Notes under the pieces: generated by a model
Databases searched by the model: none
What the model was told of the DNA's origin: nothing
Seen by the model: only the letters and a program-made list of their open reading frames with translations
Shown: positions 54,567-63,673 of the stretch, one piece after another
Layout of the letters: every line of letters starts with the position of its first letter
Numbering within the stretch: position 1 is the stretch's first letter
Translations under genes and position numbers: made by a program
DNA from: Agreia bicolorata
GTDB taxonomy: Bacteria > Actinomycetota > Actinomycetes > Actinomycetales > Microbacteriaceae
DNA: 64,000 nucleotides
NCBI RefSeq assembly: GCF_000938265.1
Contig: NZ_JYFC01000002.1
Span: forward strand, 651,654 to 715,653
Direction: 5' to 3'

Positions 54567-55484
54567 ATGTCTTATGGCTCAGCCGGAGATGGTCGTCTCT
54601 CTAAGAATGAACGACGCGAAGCCGCACGCGAAAAGGCGAAGATGCTCCGCGAGCAGCAGCGAAAGAAAGATCTCCGCAACCGCGTCTTTCTCTTCGGGGG
54701 CCTCGGAGTCGTCGTCATCGCGATCGGCGTTGCCGTCACGCTGATCATCGTCAGTGCCATCAAGCCCGCCGGGCCAGGACCGATGAACATGGCCAGCGAC
54801 GGCGTCACCATCAGCAAGGGCTACGTCGCCACGACGAGCCCAGCGCAGCCCGCCGACGCTGACCCAGTCGTGCCTACCCCCGACTACTCCACCGGTGTCG
54901 TCGACATTCAGGTCTACGTCGACTACCTCTGCCCGTTCTGCGGTCAGTTCGAGTCCACCAACTCCGAGCAGATCGGCCAGTGGATCGACTCGGGCGCGGC
55001 GACGCTCACCACCCACCCTCTGGCCATCCTCGACCGCGGATCGCTCGGCACGAAGTACTCGACGCGCTCGGCCAACGCCGCAGCCTGCGTCGCCAACTAC
55101 TCGCCCGACAGCTTCTACGCCTTCAGCGCGCTCCTCTTCAAGAACCAGCCCGCTGAGAACACCGAGGGCCTCGACAACACAGCACTCAAGGGCTATGTCG
55201 GCGATGCGAAGGCCGACAATGTCTCGCAGATCGAGAAGTGCATCGACGACACCGAGTTCAAAGACTGGGTGAGCGCATCGACCGCCCGTGCTCTCAAGGG
55301 GCCGCTGCCGAACACCGAGGTCGAGAAGGTCGAAGGTACGCCCACCGTTCTGGTGAACGGACAGCAGTATTCGGGCTCCTTGACCGACGCTGACGCGTTC
55401 TCCGCGTTCGTGCTGCAGGTCGCCAGCGAGGCGTACTCCACGGCCACGCCCGCCCCGACGCCTGAGCCCACGGTCGCGCAGTAG
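54567..55484 (+). CDS. membrane-anchored DsbA-like thiol-disulfide protein
   Basis: 305 residues. A charged cytoplasmic start (SKNERREAAREKAKMLREQQRKK, split by helix) precedes one membrane helix (about 40-64); the extracellular thioredoxin-fold domain has the CPFC redox pair at 122-125 and a cis-Pro in VEGTPTVLVNG. A long Pro/Thr tail ends it. It probably forms or shuffles disulfides in exported proteins. It diverges from ugpC with 231 bases between. Confidence 0.88.
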   Translation: MSYGSAGDGRLSKNERREAAREKAKMLREQQRKKDLRNRVFLFGGLGVVVIAIGVAVTLIIVSAIKPAGPGPMNMASDGVTISKGYVATTSPAQPADADPVVPTPDYSTGVVDIQVYVDYLCPFCGQFESTNSEQIGQWIDSGAATLTTHPLAILDRGSLGTKYSTRSANAAACVANYSPDSFYAFSALLFKNQPAENTEGLDNTALKGYVGDAKADNVSQIEKCIDDTEFKDWVSASTARALKGPLPNTEVEKVEGTPTVLVNGQQYSGSLTDADAFSAFVLQVASEAYSTATPAPTPEPTVAQ

Positions 55485-55544
55485 CGCGTCACCAGGAACG
55501 CCTCGATCGGCCGCCGCACATGGCTAGAATGAGGTGTTCCATCT

Positions 55545-55620
55545 GCCGGCGTGGCGCAATTGGTAGCGCACCGCTCTTGTAAAGCGGGGGTTACGGGTTC
55601 AAGTCCCGTCGCCGGCCCCA
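55545..55620 (+). tRNA. tRNA-Thr (anticodon TGT), CCA encoded
   Basis: Acceptor GCCGGCG pairs fully with CGCCGGC; D arm GCGC-GCGC type; anticodon stem CCGCT-AGCGG with loop CTTGTAA; T arm ACGGG-CCCGT. The 3' CCA (55618-55620) is in the DNA. Followed by hairpins and a duplicate of its own 3' end. Confidence 0.94.
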
Positions 55621-55628
55621 CACACCGA

Positions 55629-55655
55629 CCTAACCAACCGAGATGGTTGGTTAGG
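55629..55655 (+). terminator. hairpin downstream of tRNA-Thr
   Basis: Perfect 11-bp stem CCTAACCAACC/GGTTGGTTAGG with loop GAGAT, nine bases after the tRNA. A second hairpin (55661-55680, arms CACAACG/CGTTGTG) follows before the repeated tRNA end. Confidence 0.6.
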
Positions 55656-55680
55656 TGACGCACAACGCTGGCGCGTTGTG

Positions 55681-55711
55681 GGGTTCAAGTCCCGTCGCCG
55701 GCCCCACACAC
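55681..55711 (+). repeat. 31-bp direct repeat of the tRNA-Thr 3' end, att-like
   Basis: Identical to 55595-55625, covering the T loop, the acceptor 3' strand, CCA and five further bases. An exact copy of a tRNA 3' end next to the tRNA is the usual scar of a tRNA-targeting integrative element. Confidence 0.7.
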
Positions 55712-55712
55712 G

Positions 55713-55744
55713 AAATCCCCTGCATCGATCGATGCAGGGGATTT
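55713..55744. terminator. 32-bp perfect palindromic terminator
   Basis: Fully self-complementary, starting AAATCCCCTGCATCGA. It directly follows the tRNA repeat and is 37 bases from the end of the minus-strand transporter gene, so it serves that gene. Confidence 0.75.
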
Positions 55745-55781
55745 GTGTTTCAGGCGCTCGAAGCGAATACGGTTCGCGTCG

Positions 55782-57221
55782 TCAGAGCTGGTTCGCGCCC
55801 GTCTTGATGGTGGGGATGCCCTGGGTCGCGCCGAGCACGGCCGCCTCTTCGAGGGTGGGAAGGCTGTCGCCCCGTGCCGCATTGGCTTCGAGCGTCAGAT
55901 CCCGGTTCAGCGTCTCCGGCGACAGGCGCACGGTGATGAGACTGACGATCATGGTCACAGACATGTAGACCGCGACGGGAATCCACGAGCCGCTGAAGGC
56001 GGTCACGAGCGCCGTTGCGATCAGCGGTGCCACGCCACCACCGATGATCGACGAGAACTCGCGTCCGAGTGTGACGCCGGCGTAACGGTAACGACTGCCG
56101 AAGAGTTCGGGGAAGTAGCTCATCTGCACACCCACGACGCCCTGGCACGCCAGGATGAAGCCGATGCAGATCACGAGGATGATCGCGACGGGCGACCCCG
56201 TGGTGAGCAGCAGAAAGGCGGGGGCCGGGAAGAGAACCAGAGCGCCCGTGATGAGCGTGTAGAGCCGTCGACGACCTATGCGGTCAGACAGCGTGCCGAA
56301 GAAGAAGGCCGCGAACGCCCCGCAGATCGAGCCGATGAGCAGCACCTGGGGCACGAATTTCGGGTCGGTGCCCACGATCGTGATCAGGTAGGAGGCCATG
56401 TAGACCTGGATCGTGTAGGACTGCGTGCTCACCCCGAAGTTCATGAGGATGATGCGCCCGACGCCGAGCTTGCCCGACTGGAACACCTCCTTGACTGGTG
56501 CAACGGGACGCTCTTGCGATGCCTTGACCTCTTCGAAGACCGGCGACTCGTTCAGGCGACGCCGAATGATGAGTGCGGCGACGCTGACCACGATGCTCGA
56601 CATGAACACCACGCGCCAACCCCAGGAGAGAACCTGCTCTTCGGGGAGCATCTGCACCAGGATCCAGACGACGGCGCCGAGAGCCGTTCCGAGGGCCGCC
56701 CCGACCATCACCAGTGACGAGAACCGCCCGCGCTGACCTGTGGGCGCCGTCTCTGTGAGCAGCGTCGCCCCGCCCGATTGCTCCGCTCCGGCCCCGAAGC
56801 CCTGGAAGAAACGCAGGAGGACGAGAAGCAGCGGCGCGAAGACTCCCACCTGCTCGAAAGTGGGAAGAAGACCGATGAGGAAAGTCGCCCCGCCCATAAG
56901 CGACAGGGTCGCCACGAGCACCCACTTGCGTCCGAGACGATCGCCGTATTTGGAGAAGAACAGTCCGCCGAGCGGCCGCGCAAGGAACCCGATCGCGTAG
57001 GCGGCGAAGCTGCCGATCAGGCCGGCTGCGGGAGAGACGTTGGGAAAGAACAGCTGGCTGAAGACGAGCGCCGACGCCGTGCCATAGATGACGAAGTCAT
57101 ACTGCTCGAGAGTTGTGCCGATGAGACCCGCCCACGCCGCCTTCTTGACCGCTCGTCGATCGGGCTTCGGTTTGCCTGAGGGCGTGAGTTCGTACGCCGC
57201 GACCGGGGGTGATTGAGACAT
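55782..57221 (-). CDS. MFS transporter, metabolite:H+ symporter (MHS) family
   Basis: 479 residues, twelve predicted helices. The family signature after the first cytoplasmic helix is GTTLEQYDFVIYG where most members have EWYDF or EWFDF; RPLGGLFFSKYGDRLGRK is the MFS/MHS motif A. The central loop (about 225-260) is charged. MHS members carry organic acids, amino acids, shikimate or proline. The next gene upstream is a hydroxyacid dehydrogenase and a LacI regulator precedes both, so an organic or sugar acid is the likely substrate. Confidence 0.87.
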   Translation of the reverse strand: MSQSPPVAAYELTPSGKPKPDRRAVKKAAWAGLIGTTLEQYDFVIYGTASALVFSQLFFPNVSPAAGLIGSFAAYAIGFLARPLGGLFFSKYGDRLGRKWVLVATLSLMGGATFLIGLLPTFEQVGVFAPLLLVLLRFFQGFGAGAEQSGGATLLTETAPTGQRGRFSSLVMVGAALGTALGAVVWILVQMLPEEQVLSWGWRVVFMSSIVVSVAALIIRRRLNESPVFEEVKASQERPVAPVKEVFQSGKLGVGRIILMNFGVSTQSYTIQVYMASYLITIVGTDPKFVPQVLLIGSICGAFAAFFFGTLSDRIGRRRLYTLITGALVLFPAPAFLLLTTGSPVAIILVICIGFILACQGVVGVQMSYFPELFGSRYRYAGVTLGREFSSIIGGGVAPLIATALVTAFSGSWIPVAVYMSVTMIVSLITVRLSPETLNRDLTLEANAARGDSLPTLEEAAVLGATQGIPTIKTGANQL

Positions 57222-57308
57222 GTCCAGACTCCTTTGAATGGATGGTGCTGATGGGGTGAATCGGATGGATGGCGGGGCGAACGGATCAGATTGTCTGGCT
57301 TGTGCCCG

Positions 57309-58289
57309 TCATCGGGATGCCACCACGTTCTTGAGGGGTTCGGAGTTCGCCAGTCGGCTGATGTTCTCGGCGATATCCAGGGCTCGTCCCCGGAAGGTGT
57401 CGGCGGTGACGCCGGAGGAGTGCGGGGTGAGGAGCACGTTGTCGAGATCGTCGAACGGCAGGGCCGAGGGCGAGCCTTCCCCGTCGCTGCCGGGGTAGCG
57501 GTACCAGACATCGATAGCGGCACCGGCGATCCGGCCCTCGGACAAGGCGTCGTACAGGGCCGTCTCTTCGACGACGGGCCCGCGTGCCACGTTCACGAGC
57601 AGGCCGTCGGCGCCGAGAGCATCGAGCTCTCCGTCTGCGATGAGGCCCGTCGTCTCGGGCCCGAGGGGGATGCTCACGACGAGCACATCGGACTGCTCGA
57701 GGGCTCGTTCGAGCTCGTCGACCGTTCCCGACCAGCGGAGTCCGTGCTCGCTGGTGTCAGCGGAACCGCTCCGAGTGATCGCGATGCCCTCGCATCCGAA
57801 TGCCCGCAGTAGCTGCCAGGTGGCCGTGCCGATGTGTCCGAAGCCGAGGAAGGTCACGACGGAGCCGCGCAGCGTCGAGGGCTGCGGGATGCTCCGATCG
57901 TAGGCGGCCGATGCCCATCGGCCCTGCCTGAGCGATCGGTCCTGGCACAACAACCGGCGCCGCAGGATCACGAGGCTCGCGGCCACGTACTCGGCGATCG
58001 ATTCCTCGTGGTTGAACGTGTTGGCCACCACGGCGCCCTCGGGCAGCGCATCGAGGTCGATACCGTCGTATCCGGCGCCGGGCGCGTGCACCAGCCGTAG
58101 CCGACTCGCCACCGATCCCATCGCTTTCGTCAGCCGGGCGCTGACGAGAACGTCTGCATCGGCGAGGTCGGCCATCAGTGCGTGCTCATTGGCGCTGTCG
58201 TACCACGACGTGGTCGACCCCTCGGGCAGTCCACCCTCGAGCAGTGCTCGATGTGGCAGCAGGCTCGGGTCTGCGATGACGATCTTCAT
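57309..58289 (-). CDS. D-2-hydroxyacid dehydrogenase, NAD-dependent
   Basis: 326 residues. The Rossmann motif is FLGFGHIG near 158; the catalytic set is Arg in VNVARG (near 235), Glu in the following VVEE strand region and His in LLTPHSSG (near 286). The N-terminal domain is less conserved than in phosphoglycerate dehydrogenases and lacks a regulatory extension. Substrate (glyoxylate, hydroxypyruvate, 2-ketogluconate or similar) is undetermined. Lies between lacI-type regulator and the MHS transporter gene. Confidence 0.86.
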   Translation of the reverse strand: MKIVIADPSLLPHRALLEGGLPEGSTTSWYDSANEHALMADLADADVLVSARLTKAMGSVASRLRLVHAPGAGYDGIDLDALPEGAVVANTFNHEESIAEYVAASLVILRRRLLCQDRSLRQGRWASAAYDRSIPQPSTLRGSVVTFLGFGHIGTATWQLLRAFGCEGIAITRSGSADTSEHGLRWSGTVDELERALEQSDVLVVSIPLGPETTGLIADGELDALGADGLLVNVARGPVVEETALYDALSEGRIAGAAIDVWYRYPGSDGEGSPSALPFDDLDNVLLTPHSSGVTADTFRGRALDIAENISRLANSEPLKNVVASR

Positions 58290-58346
58290 TGATTGGGCCT
58301 CGGTGTCAGGTCGCTTTCGCGACGGTTGGGAGCGGCGGGTGCCGCG

Positions 58347-59333
58347 TCAGGTGCGTTGGAGCTCGGTGGCTCGGGCTCGGTCTGTGGATCCACGCACGAT
58401 GAGTTGCGAGTCGAGATGCACCGCAGCGGTCGCCCTGGGTCGACCGCTCACCTGTTCCAGGAGCAGCTCGAGGGCGAGGGCTCCGCTGCGTTCGATCGCC
58501 ACTCGCACGGATGTGAGCCCGGGCTCGGCAGCCGCCGCCATATCGAGGTCGTCGATCCCCACGATGCTCAGGCTCTCGGGACAGTGGTACCCCAGAGCGC
58601 GTGCCCCCGATTGCATGCCGAGGGCGACGAGATCGTTGTAGGCGATGACCGCGGTCGCGCCCGTGGCCACGACGGAGGCGGCAGCCGCCAGGCCACCGTG
58701 CACGGTGGCGGCCTGGTTTCCTACCACCGAGAGCTCGATGTCCCACATATCGCAGAACTCCGCGACGGCGGCAGCGCGCCTCCCGTTGGCCCACGATTCG
58801 GCGGGTCCCGGAACGTACGCCACATGGCGGTGACCGAGGGCGTACAGGTTCTCGACTGCTTGCCGGATGCCTTCGGCCGCCTCCATGAGGACGCTCGGCG
58901 CCCCGGCGACCTCGCCGTTGATGGCGACGATCGGCACCGACGCGACCAGGGCGGGGATGTCATTGGCCGGAAGGCGGGGAGAGCAGAGGATGATGCCGTC
59001 GACCGTCTTCGCCAGAGAGGCGAGTTGCGCCCTCTCGCGGGACGAATCCTCGTTCGTGTCGACGAGCACCATTCGGTGGCGTCCGTGCCATGCATGGTTC
59101 TGGATCGACTTGATGAGGGCGGCGAAGACGGCGTTCGATATGTCGGGAACGACGACTCCGATGGTTCGGGAGGCGGTGGCGGCTTCAGCCTCATAGCCCA
59201 GATCGGCCGCCGCGGCGAGCACGCGGGCCAAAGTCGCTTGCGCCAGGCGGTCGGGTGCACTGAAGGCGCGGGAGGCTGTGGCGAGGGAGACCCCGGCGGC
59301 GCGGGCCACATCGGTCAGCGAGGCGGAAGCCAT
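58347..59333 (-). CDS. LacI family transcriptional regulator
   Basis: 328 residues from the ATG at 59333, with AAAGGAG five bases upstream. The N-terminal HTH reads LTDVARAAGVSLATASRAF and is followed by the ligand-binding domain with a canonical IGVVVPDISNAVFA strand. Effector not known. It heads the set lacI-dehydrogenase-transporter on the minus strand and probably controls all three. A palindrome at 59381-59392 in its leader region is the candidate operator. Confidence 0.9.
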   Translation of the reverse strand: MASASLTDVARAAGVSLATASRAFSAPDRLAQATLARVLAAAADLGYEAEAATASRTIGVVVPDISNAVFAALIKSIQNHAWHGRHRMVLVDTNEDSSRERAQLASLAKTVDGIILCSPRLPANDIPALVASVPIVAINGEVAGAPSVLMEAAEGIRQAVENLYALGHRHVAYVPGPAESWANGRRAAAVAEFCDMWDIELSVVGNQAATVHGGLAAAASVVATGATAVIAYNDLVALGMQSGARALGYHCPESLSIVGIDDLDMAAAAEPGLTSVRVAIERSGALALELLLEQVSGRPRATAAVHLDSQLIVRGSTDRARATELQRT

Positions 59334-59380
59334 CGGATCTCCTTTACACCTGTGGAAAGAGCGTGCAAGAAGTCTGCAAC

Positions 59381-59392
59381 TCTTGCGCAAGA
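59381..59392. promoter_or_regulatory. LacI-type operator candidate
   Basis: TCTTGCGCAAGA is a perfect 12-bp palindrome with the central CG step that LacI-family dimers prefer, 48 bases upstream of the lacI-type start. A second half-site TTGTCAAGAG adjoins it. Confidence 0.5.
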
Positions 59393-59560
59393 TTTGTCAA
59401 GAGTTATCCGAGATGGATTGATCTCCACGCCCCGGCTGCGTTCCGTAGCTATTCGATCAACGCGCGATCGGCCGTGAGGAGGGTGATGAGGTGGCGTCGA
59501 TACGACTGCGGGCGAACCACCCGATCAAGAGGAGGCGTTCTAGCGGGAGTCCGCGAGAGA

Positions 59561-60862
59561 TCAGCTGCGGAGCGCCTTACGGCGATCGAGGCTGAGCGAG
59601 ACAAGCAGGATGCTCACGCCTGCGATAGAGAGACCGATACCCACCCAGGCGGGCGCGATGTATCCGAAGCCCGCTGCGATGACGACGCCGCCCAGAAACG
59701 CTCCGAGAGAGTTGCCCAGGTTCAAGGCCGAGTGATTGAGGGCCGCAGCGATCGACTGGGAGTCGTGCGCGACATCCATGAGCCTTGCCTGAATCGTGGG
59801 CGATGCGGCCGACACGAAAGCGCCGATGAAGAAAATCGAGATGAACAACCCGGGCGCGCTTGCGGCCGTGAGTCCGAAGGCCAGGCATGCGAAGCCGATA
59901 CCCGGCATGAAGATGAGCAGAGCGCGGGCCACGGACTTGTCGGCGGCCCAGCCTCCGATGAAGTTGCCGATGGTCATGCCCACTCCGAAGGTCACGAGCA
60001 CGAGAGGCACGACTCCGGCTCCGAGCCCCGTGACATCGGTCACGACCGGGGCGATGTAGCTGTAGACGGCGAACATACCGCCGAAGCCGATCGACGCCAT
60101 GGCCAGTGTGAGCCAGATCTGCGGGCGCGAAAACGCTCTGAGCTCGTTGCGGATCGTGCTCTCGGGGTTGCCTGCCTGGAACGGCACCGTCGCGACGATC
60201 GCCACCAGTGTTGCCGCGAAGATCACTGTTACGAGCCAGAATGCGCTGCGCCAGCCGAAGTTCTGACCGAGGTACGTGCCGATCGGAACACCGATGACGT
60301 TCGCGATGGTGAGGCCGGAAAGGACGAATGCCACTCCGCGGGCACGTTTGCCTGGGCCCATGAGCGTGGCGGCGACCAGTGAGGCGATGCCGAAGTATGC
60401 GCCATGGGGCAGGCCCGACACGAAGCGCGCGGCGAGGACCCAGCCGAACGAGGGCAGAACCGCGGTGGCGAGATTGCCTATGACGAAGCACGCGACCAGC
60501 ACGGTCAGTAGACGCTTGCGGGGCCAGCGGGCCGCGGCGGCCGCGATCGTGGGTGCCCCGACGACGACGCCCAGGGCGTAAGCCGAGATCAGGTGGCCAG
60601 CGGTTGCGTTGGCGTCCGCAGAGTTCGAGGCGTACAGCGTCGGGAGGAGGTCTTGTGCGATGTTCGGCAGGAGCCCCATCGAGACGAACTCGGTGACCCC
60701 GATTCCGAAGCCGCCCAGGGCCAGGGCGAGCAACGCGAACCACCGGCGGCGGGGTGAGTACTTGAGATGCCCGACGCGCGATGCATCGGCCGGAGCGGCG
60801 GGCCCATCGTGTGCGGCGGACGCCGATCGGATGGTCTGGGTGGGGGCGTCGAATTCAGTCAC
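59561..60862 (-). CDS. MFS exporter, DHA1 family
   Basis: 433 residues, twelve predicted helices. The start of helix one has GGFGIGVTEFVSMGLLP, as in the AraJ/Cmr/YdhP efflux group; PRKRLLTVLVACFVIGN carries the motif A-like sequence and SGLPHGAYFGIASLVA the motif C region. A polar N-terminal tail of about 38 residues is longer than usual. Related in general to the MFS protein at 8.8-10.1 kb but divergent in sequence. Confidence 0.85.
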   Translation of the reverse strand: MTEFDAPTQTIRSASAAHDGPAAPADASRVGHLKYSPRRRWFALLALALGGFGIGVTEFVSMGLLPNIAQDLLPTLYASNSADANATAGHLISAYALGVVVGAPTIAAAAARWPRKRLLTVLVACFVIGNLATAVLPSFGWVLAARFVSGLPHGAYFGIASLVAATLMGPGKRARGVAFVLSGLTIANVIGVPIGTYLGQNFGWRSAFWLVTVIFAATLVAIVATVPFQAGNPESTIRNELRAFSRPQIWLTLAMASIGFGGMFAVYSYIAPVVTDVTGLGAGVVPLVLVTFGVGMTIGNFIGGWAADKSVARALLIFMPGIGFACLAFGLTAASAPGLFISIFFIGAFVSAASPTIQARLMDVAHDSQSIAAALNHSALNLGNSLGAFLGGVVIAAGFGYIAPAWVGIGLSIAGVSILLVSLSLDRRKALRS

Positions 60863-60921
60863 GAGAACTCGATCCTATCCCTTGAAGAGCCGGGGTTCGA
60901 ATCGATTCGATCGTGAATTTT

Positions 60922-61470
60922 CTACAGCGTGGAGACGTGCCTTGCGACATCGATCCGAGAGCGCCGCCGTTCTCTGGGCCGATCGGGATTCCGACCCGCA
61001 TAGATCCAGCCCAGCATCTGCTCGCCGGGCTCGAGCCGGTGCGCGATTCGCACGGCATCGCTGCGCGTGTGGATGCCCGTGCGCCACATCGCGCCGTAGC
61101 CGCGCTCGTGTAGCAACAGGGTGAGTGCATGGGCGACCCCGGATGCCACGGCCTCCTGCTCCCAGTACGGTACCTTCACGCTGGGTCGGGGTGACACGAC
61201 GACCGCAAGCAGCAGTGGTGCCCTGAATGACTTGCGGACACTCTTCTCTGCGTCGTGCCCGTGTAGACCGGATGCTGTGGCGAGGCTCTCGCCGACGATG
61301 CGGCGGGAATCTCCCCGGATCTCGATGACGCGCCACGGCGCCAGCCCGGAGTGGTCTGCAACCTGACCGGCAGCTTCGACCAGTTCGAGGACCTCGTCGT
61401 GGCTCGGCGCCTCGTCGGTGACCTTCGAGCTCGAGCGACGCTCGTGCAGGGCATCGAAGACGGATGTCAC
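60922..61470 (-). CDS. nitroreductase family protein
   Basis: 182 residues of the FMN-dependent nitroreductase fold, short YdjA-like class: RRSSSKVTDEAPSHDEVLELVEAAG at the start (given in parts), HSGLAPWRVIEI at the FMN site and GYGAMWRTG near 128. Reduces nitro compounds or quinones using NAD(P)H. Four bases after msrB and likely in the same transcript, which would join two redox-repair functions. Confidence 0.85.
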   Translation of the reverse strand: MTSVFDALHERRSSSKVTDEAPSHDEVLELVEAAGQVADHSGLAPWRVIEIRGDSRRIVGESLATASGLHGHDAEKSVRKSFRAPLLLAVVVSPRPSVKVPYWEQEAVASGVAHALTLLLHERGYGAMWRTGIHTRSDAVRIAHRLEPGEQMLGWIYAGRNPDRPRERRRSRIDVARHVSTL

Positions 61471-61474
61471 GGCG

Positions 61475-61876
61475 CTATTCGGCAGGATCGAACTCGAGCG
61501 AAATCGAGTTCATGCAGTATCGGTCGCCCGTGGGGGTCTGCGGCGCGTCGTCGAAGACGTGCCCGAGGTGAGAACCGCAGGCGGCGCAGCGCACCTCGGT
61601 GCGCACCATGCCGAGAGTGGAGTCGGTGATCAGTTCGACGGCGTCGGTCGACGACGGGTCGTAGAAGCTCGGCCAACCGCAGTGGGAATCGAACTTCGTC
61701 GTGCTGCGGAACAGTTCGGCGCTGCATCCCTTGCACCGATAAATTCCCTCGCGACCCTCGTCGAGCAATTCACCCGTCCAGGGTCGCTCCGTCGCGGCCT
61801 GACGCAGCACGGCGTACTCGTCGGCCGACAACTCGGTGCGCCAGTCATCATCGCTCTTCTGAACGTCGTAACCCAT
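61475..61876 (-). CDS. msrB: peptide-methionine (R)-S-oxide reductase
   Basis: 133 residues from the ATG at 61876 with AAGGAG upstream. Zinc ligands Cys48, Cys51, Cys97, Cys100 (CKGC and CAAC), resolving-type Cys66 in SHCGWPSF and catalytic Cys121 in RYCMNSISL are all visible. Repairs oxidised methionine in proteins. The nitroreductase gene follows. Confidence 0.94.
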   Translation of the reverse strand: MGYDVQKSDDDWRTELSADEYAVLRQAATERPWTGELLDEGREGIYRCKGCSAELFRSTTKFDSHCGWPSFYDPSSTDAVELITDSTLGMVRTEVRCAACGSHLGHVFDDAPQTPTGDRYCMNSISLEFDPAE

Positions 61877-61959
61877 CGAAAAGACACTCCTTCTTTGCCG
61901 TCTGATCACGGCTTCGCGATCGGTGAGGCCCTTCCATCATCACAGTAAACTTCTCTGCC

Positions 61960-62430
61960 ATGCCCCTCGAACCCATACCCGCGATCGTGCAGAAGAGGTG
62001 GAGCGAGCTGACCACGGCCGAGCTCTACGAGATCCTCAAGCTGCGCACCGATGTGTTCTACGTCGAGCAGAAGGTCGACGAGAGCGAACTCGATCGCCGC
62101 GACAGGGAGTCGACTACCGAGCACCTGTGGATTCCTGGAGAGAACGGCGACGTGGCTGCCTATCTCCGGGTGTTGCACGACGAAGTCGCGGAGCACGAGG
62201 ACGCGCACCTCCTGCCAGGCCGCGTAGTGGTGGGAGCCGCTTATCGAGGTCAGGGCCTCGCTCAGCGGCTTCTCGCCCGGGTCGTCGAACTCCATGGGGC
62301 CACATCCATGCTGCTGCATTCCCAGAGCTACATCACGGGTCTCTACGCCACCTTCGGTTTTGTCGCGGTGGGCGACGAATTCGTCGAGGCGGGCATCCCT
62401 CACCGCACCATGTTCCGGGCCGGCAGATAG
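61960..62430 (+). CDS. ElaA family GNAT acetyltransferase
   Basis: 156 residues. The ElaA-type core is seen as LYEILKLRTDVFYVEQ near residue 22 followed by a GNAT acetyl-CoA loop AAYRGQGLAQRLL near 109. It ends with IPHRTM, also characteristic. Function of ElaA is poorly known. TAAACT 8 bases before the ATG may be the -10 of a leaderless message. Confidence 0.82.
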   Translation: MPLEPIPAIVQKRWSELTTAELYEILKLRTDVFYVEQKVDESELDRRDRESTTEHLWIPGENGDVAAYLRVLHDEVAEHEDAHLLPGRVVVGAAYRGQGLAQRLLARVVELHGATSMLLHSQSYITGLYATFGFVAVGDEFVEAGIPHRTMFRAGR

Positions 62431-62533
62431 GCATCGCGGCATGCCCGGCTCATTCGGCTGATCCGGAGGATGCGGCCCATAGGATGTTCACGATCGGGGG
62501 CCTGACGCCTCCCTGGCAGAATGTGGAGGCCGC

Positions 62534-62836
62534 GTGGGAGCCGCGAAGAATCTCGATGAGCAGCATGCGGGCGACGGTGCGACGCCGCGTCTGAGCGCTC
62601 GCGACATCGCGATCCTGGCGTTCGAGCGCACCTGGTGGAAGCATGCCGGTGCCAAGGAGCAGGCCATCCGCGACGAGTTCGGGCTGTCTGCGGCCCGCTA
62701 CTATCAACTGCTGGGGGCTCTCATCGATTCGCCCTCCGCCCTCGCCCACGATCCCATGCTCATCAAGAGACTGCATCGCGTGCGGGATGCCAGGACGGCC
62801 GCACGATCAGTGCGCCTCACGTCCCTCGACGATTAG
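62534..62836 (+). CDS. DUF3263 family protein
   Basis: 100 residues with the whole DUF3263 core: LSARDIAILAFERTWWKHAGAKEQAI (given in parts as DIAILAFERTWW and AGAKEQAI), RDEFGLSAARYYQLLGAL and MLIKRLHRVRDAR. Short helical protein, possible DNA-binding shape, conserved in actinobacteria next to a LytR_C protein as here. Function unknown. GTG start after GGAGG. Confidence 0.85.
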   Translation: MGAAKNLDEQHAGDGATPRLSARDIAILAFERTWWKHAGAKEQAIRDEFGLSAARYYQLLGALIDSPSALAHDPMLIKRLHRVRDARTAARSVRLTSLDD

Positions 62837-62852
62837 GACCCGAGACCACACC

Positions 62853-63485
62853 ATGGCCAAGCCTCCATCAGATCGCTTCGACACCATCCCGGCCGACCTC
62901 CACCGCACGGGAGCGCACCGCGGGCCCCGCCGCAAGGGTCGGGGATGGATCGCGTTCGCCTGGGCCGCTCTTGCGACGGGCGTCATCGTGGCCGGGGGAG
63001 TGATCACCCTTGCTGTCATCAACGACAGCATCAAATTCGATGACCTAATAGGAGGCTCGACAGCCTCGACACCGACTCCTACGCCCACGCCCACTCCCGA
63101 GATCACCCCGGTCGTCGATCCTGCCGTCACGGTCACCGTGCTCAATGGCACCGAGACGGTCGGGCTCGCAGCGAGCGTCGGCGACTCGATGCGCGAGGCC
63201 GGATGGGCGGGCATCGGATCGACCGCCAACGCGAGTGCCACGGACTTCAAGACGACGACGGTCTACTACGTCGATCCTGCGCACGAGGCCGCTGCTCTCG
63301 GCTTGGCGAACTCCCTGTTCACGAAGGCGACTGCTGATGCTGCGGCCAACGGGGTCACGCTGTCGATCACCGCGATCAGGGTCGAGCAATCCGATCAATT
63401 CCAGGGAGCCCAGCTCACGGTGGTGCTCGGCGCAGACTTCCTAGAGCCGTCCACTGACGGTTCGACAGACGAGCCCGTTCAGTAG
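62853..63485 (+). CDS. LytR C-terminal domain protein, membrane anchored
   Basis: 210 residues from the ATG at 62853. Cytoplasmic N-terminus with basic residues, one membrane helix (about 35-58), a TPTPTPTP linker and an extracellular LytR_C domain (about 88-195, starting VTVTVLNGTETVGLAASVG). LytR_C proteins act near LytR-CpsA-Psr cell-wall ligases; no ligase domain is here. Follows DUF3263 by 16 bases and is probably cotranscribed. Confidence 0.85.
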   Translation: MAKPPSDRFDTIPADLHRTGAHRGPRRKGRGWIAFAWAALATGVIVAGGVITLAVINDSIKFDDLIGGSTASTPTPTPTPTPEITPVVDPAVTVTVLNGTETVGLAASVGDSMREAGWAGIGSTANASATDFKTTTVYYVDPAHEAAALGLANSLFTKATADAAANGVTLSITAIRVEQSDQFQGAQLTVVLGADFLEPSTDGSTDEPVQ

Positions 63486-63526
63486 GCGGTTCGGGGCCTC
63501 CCGTTCCGGCCGCATATTTCGGCGAT

Positions 63527-63553
63527 GTTTCCGTCGTGTTGAGATGCGGAAAC
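63527..63553 (+). terminator. hairpin after the LytR_C gene
   Basis: GTTTCCG and CGGAAAC arms around a 13-base loop, 41 bases after the stop. Lacks a T-run. Confidence 0.4.
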
Positions 63554-63673
63554 GGATGGCCGATTTTGCCGCCCACGACCGAAATCGAGCGGATGCGCTG
63601 ATTAGTATCGGCCTTGGTCGCCCGTGTTTCAGCGGGTGTCCTGACGACACACATTCGGCAATTGGGAGTAACA

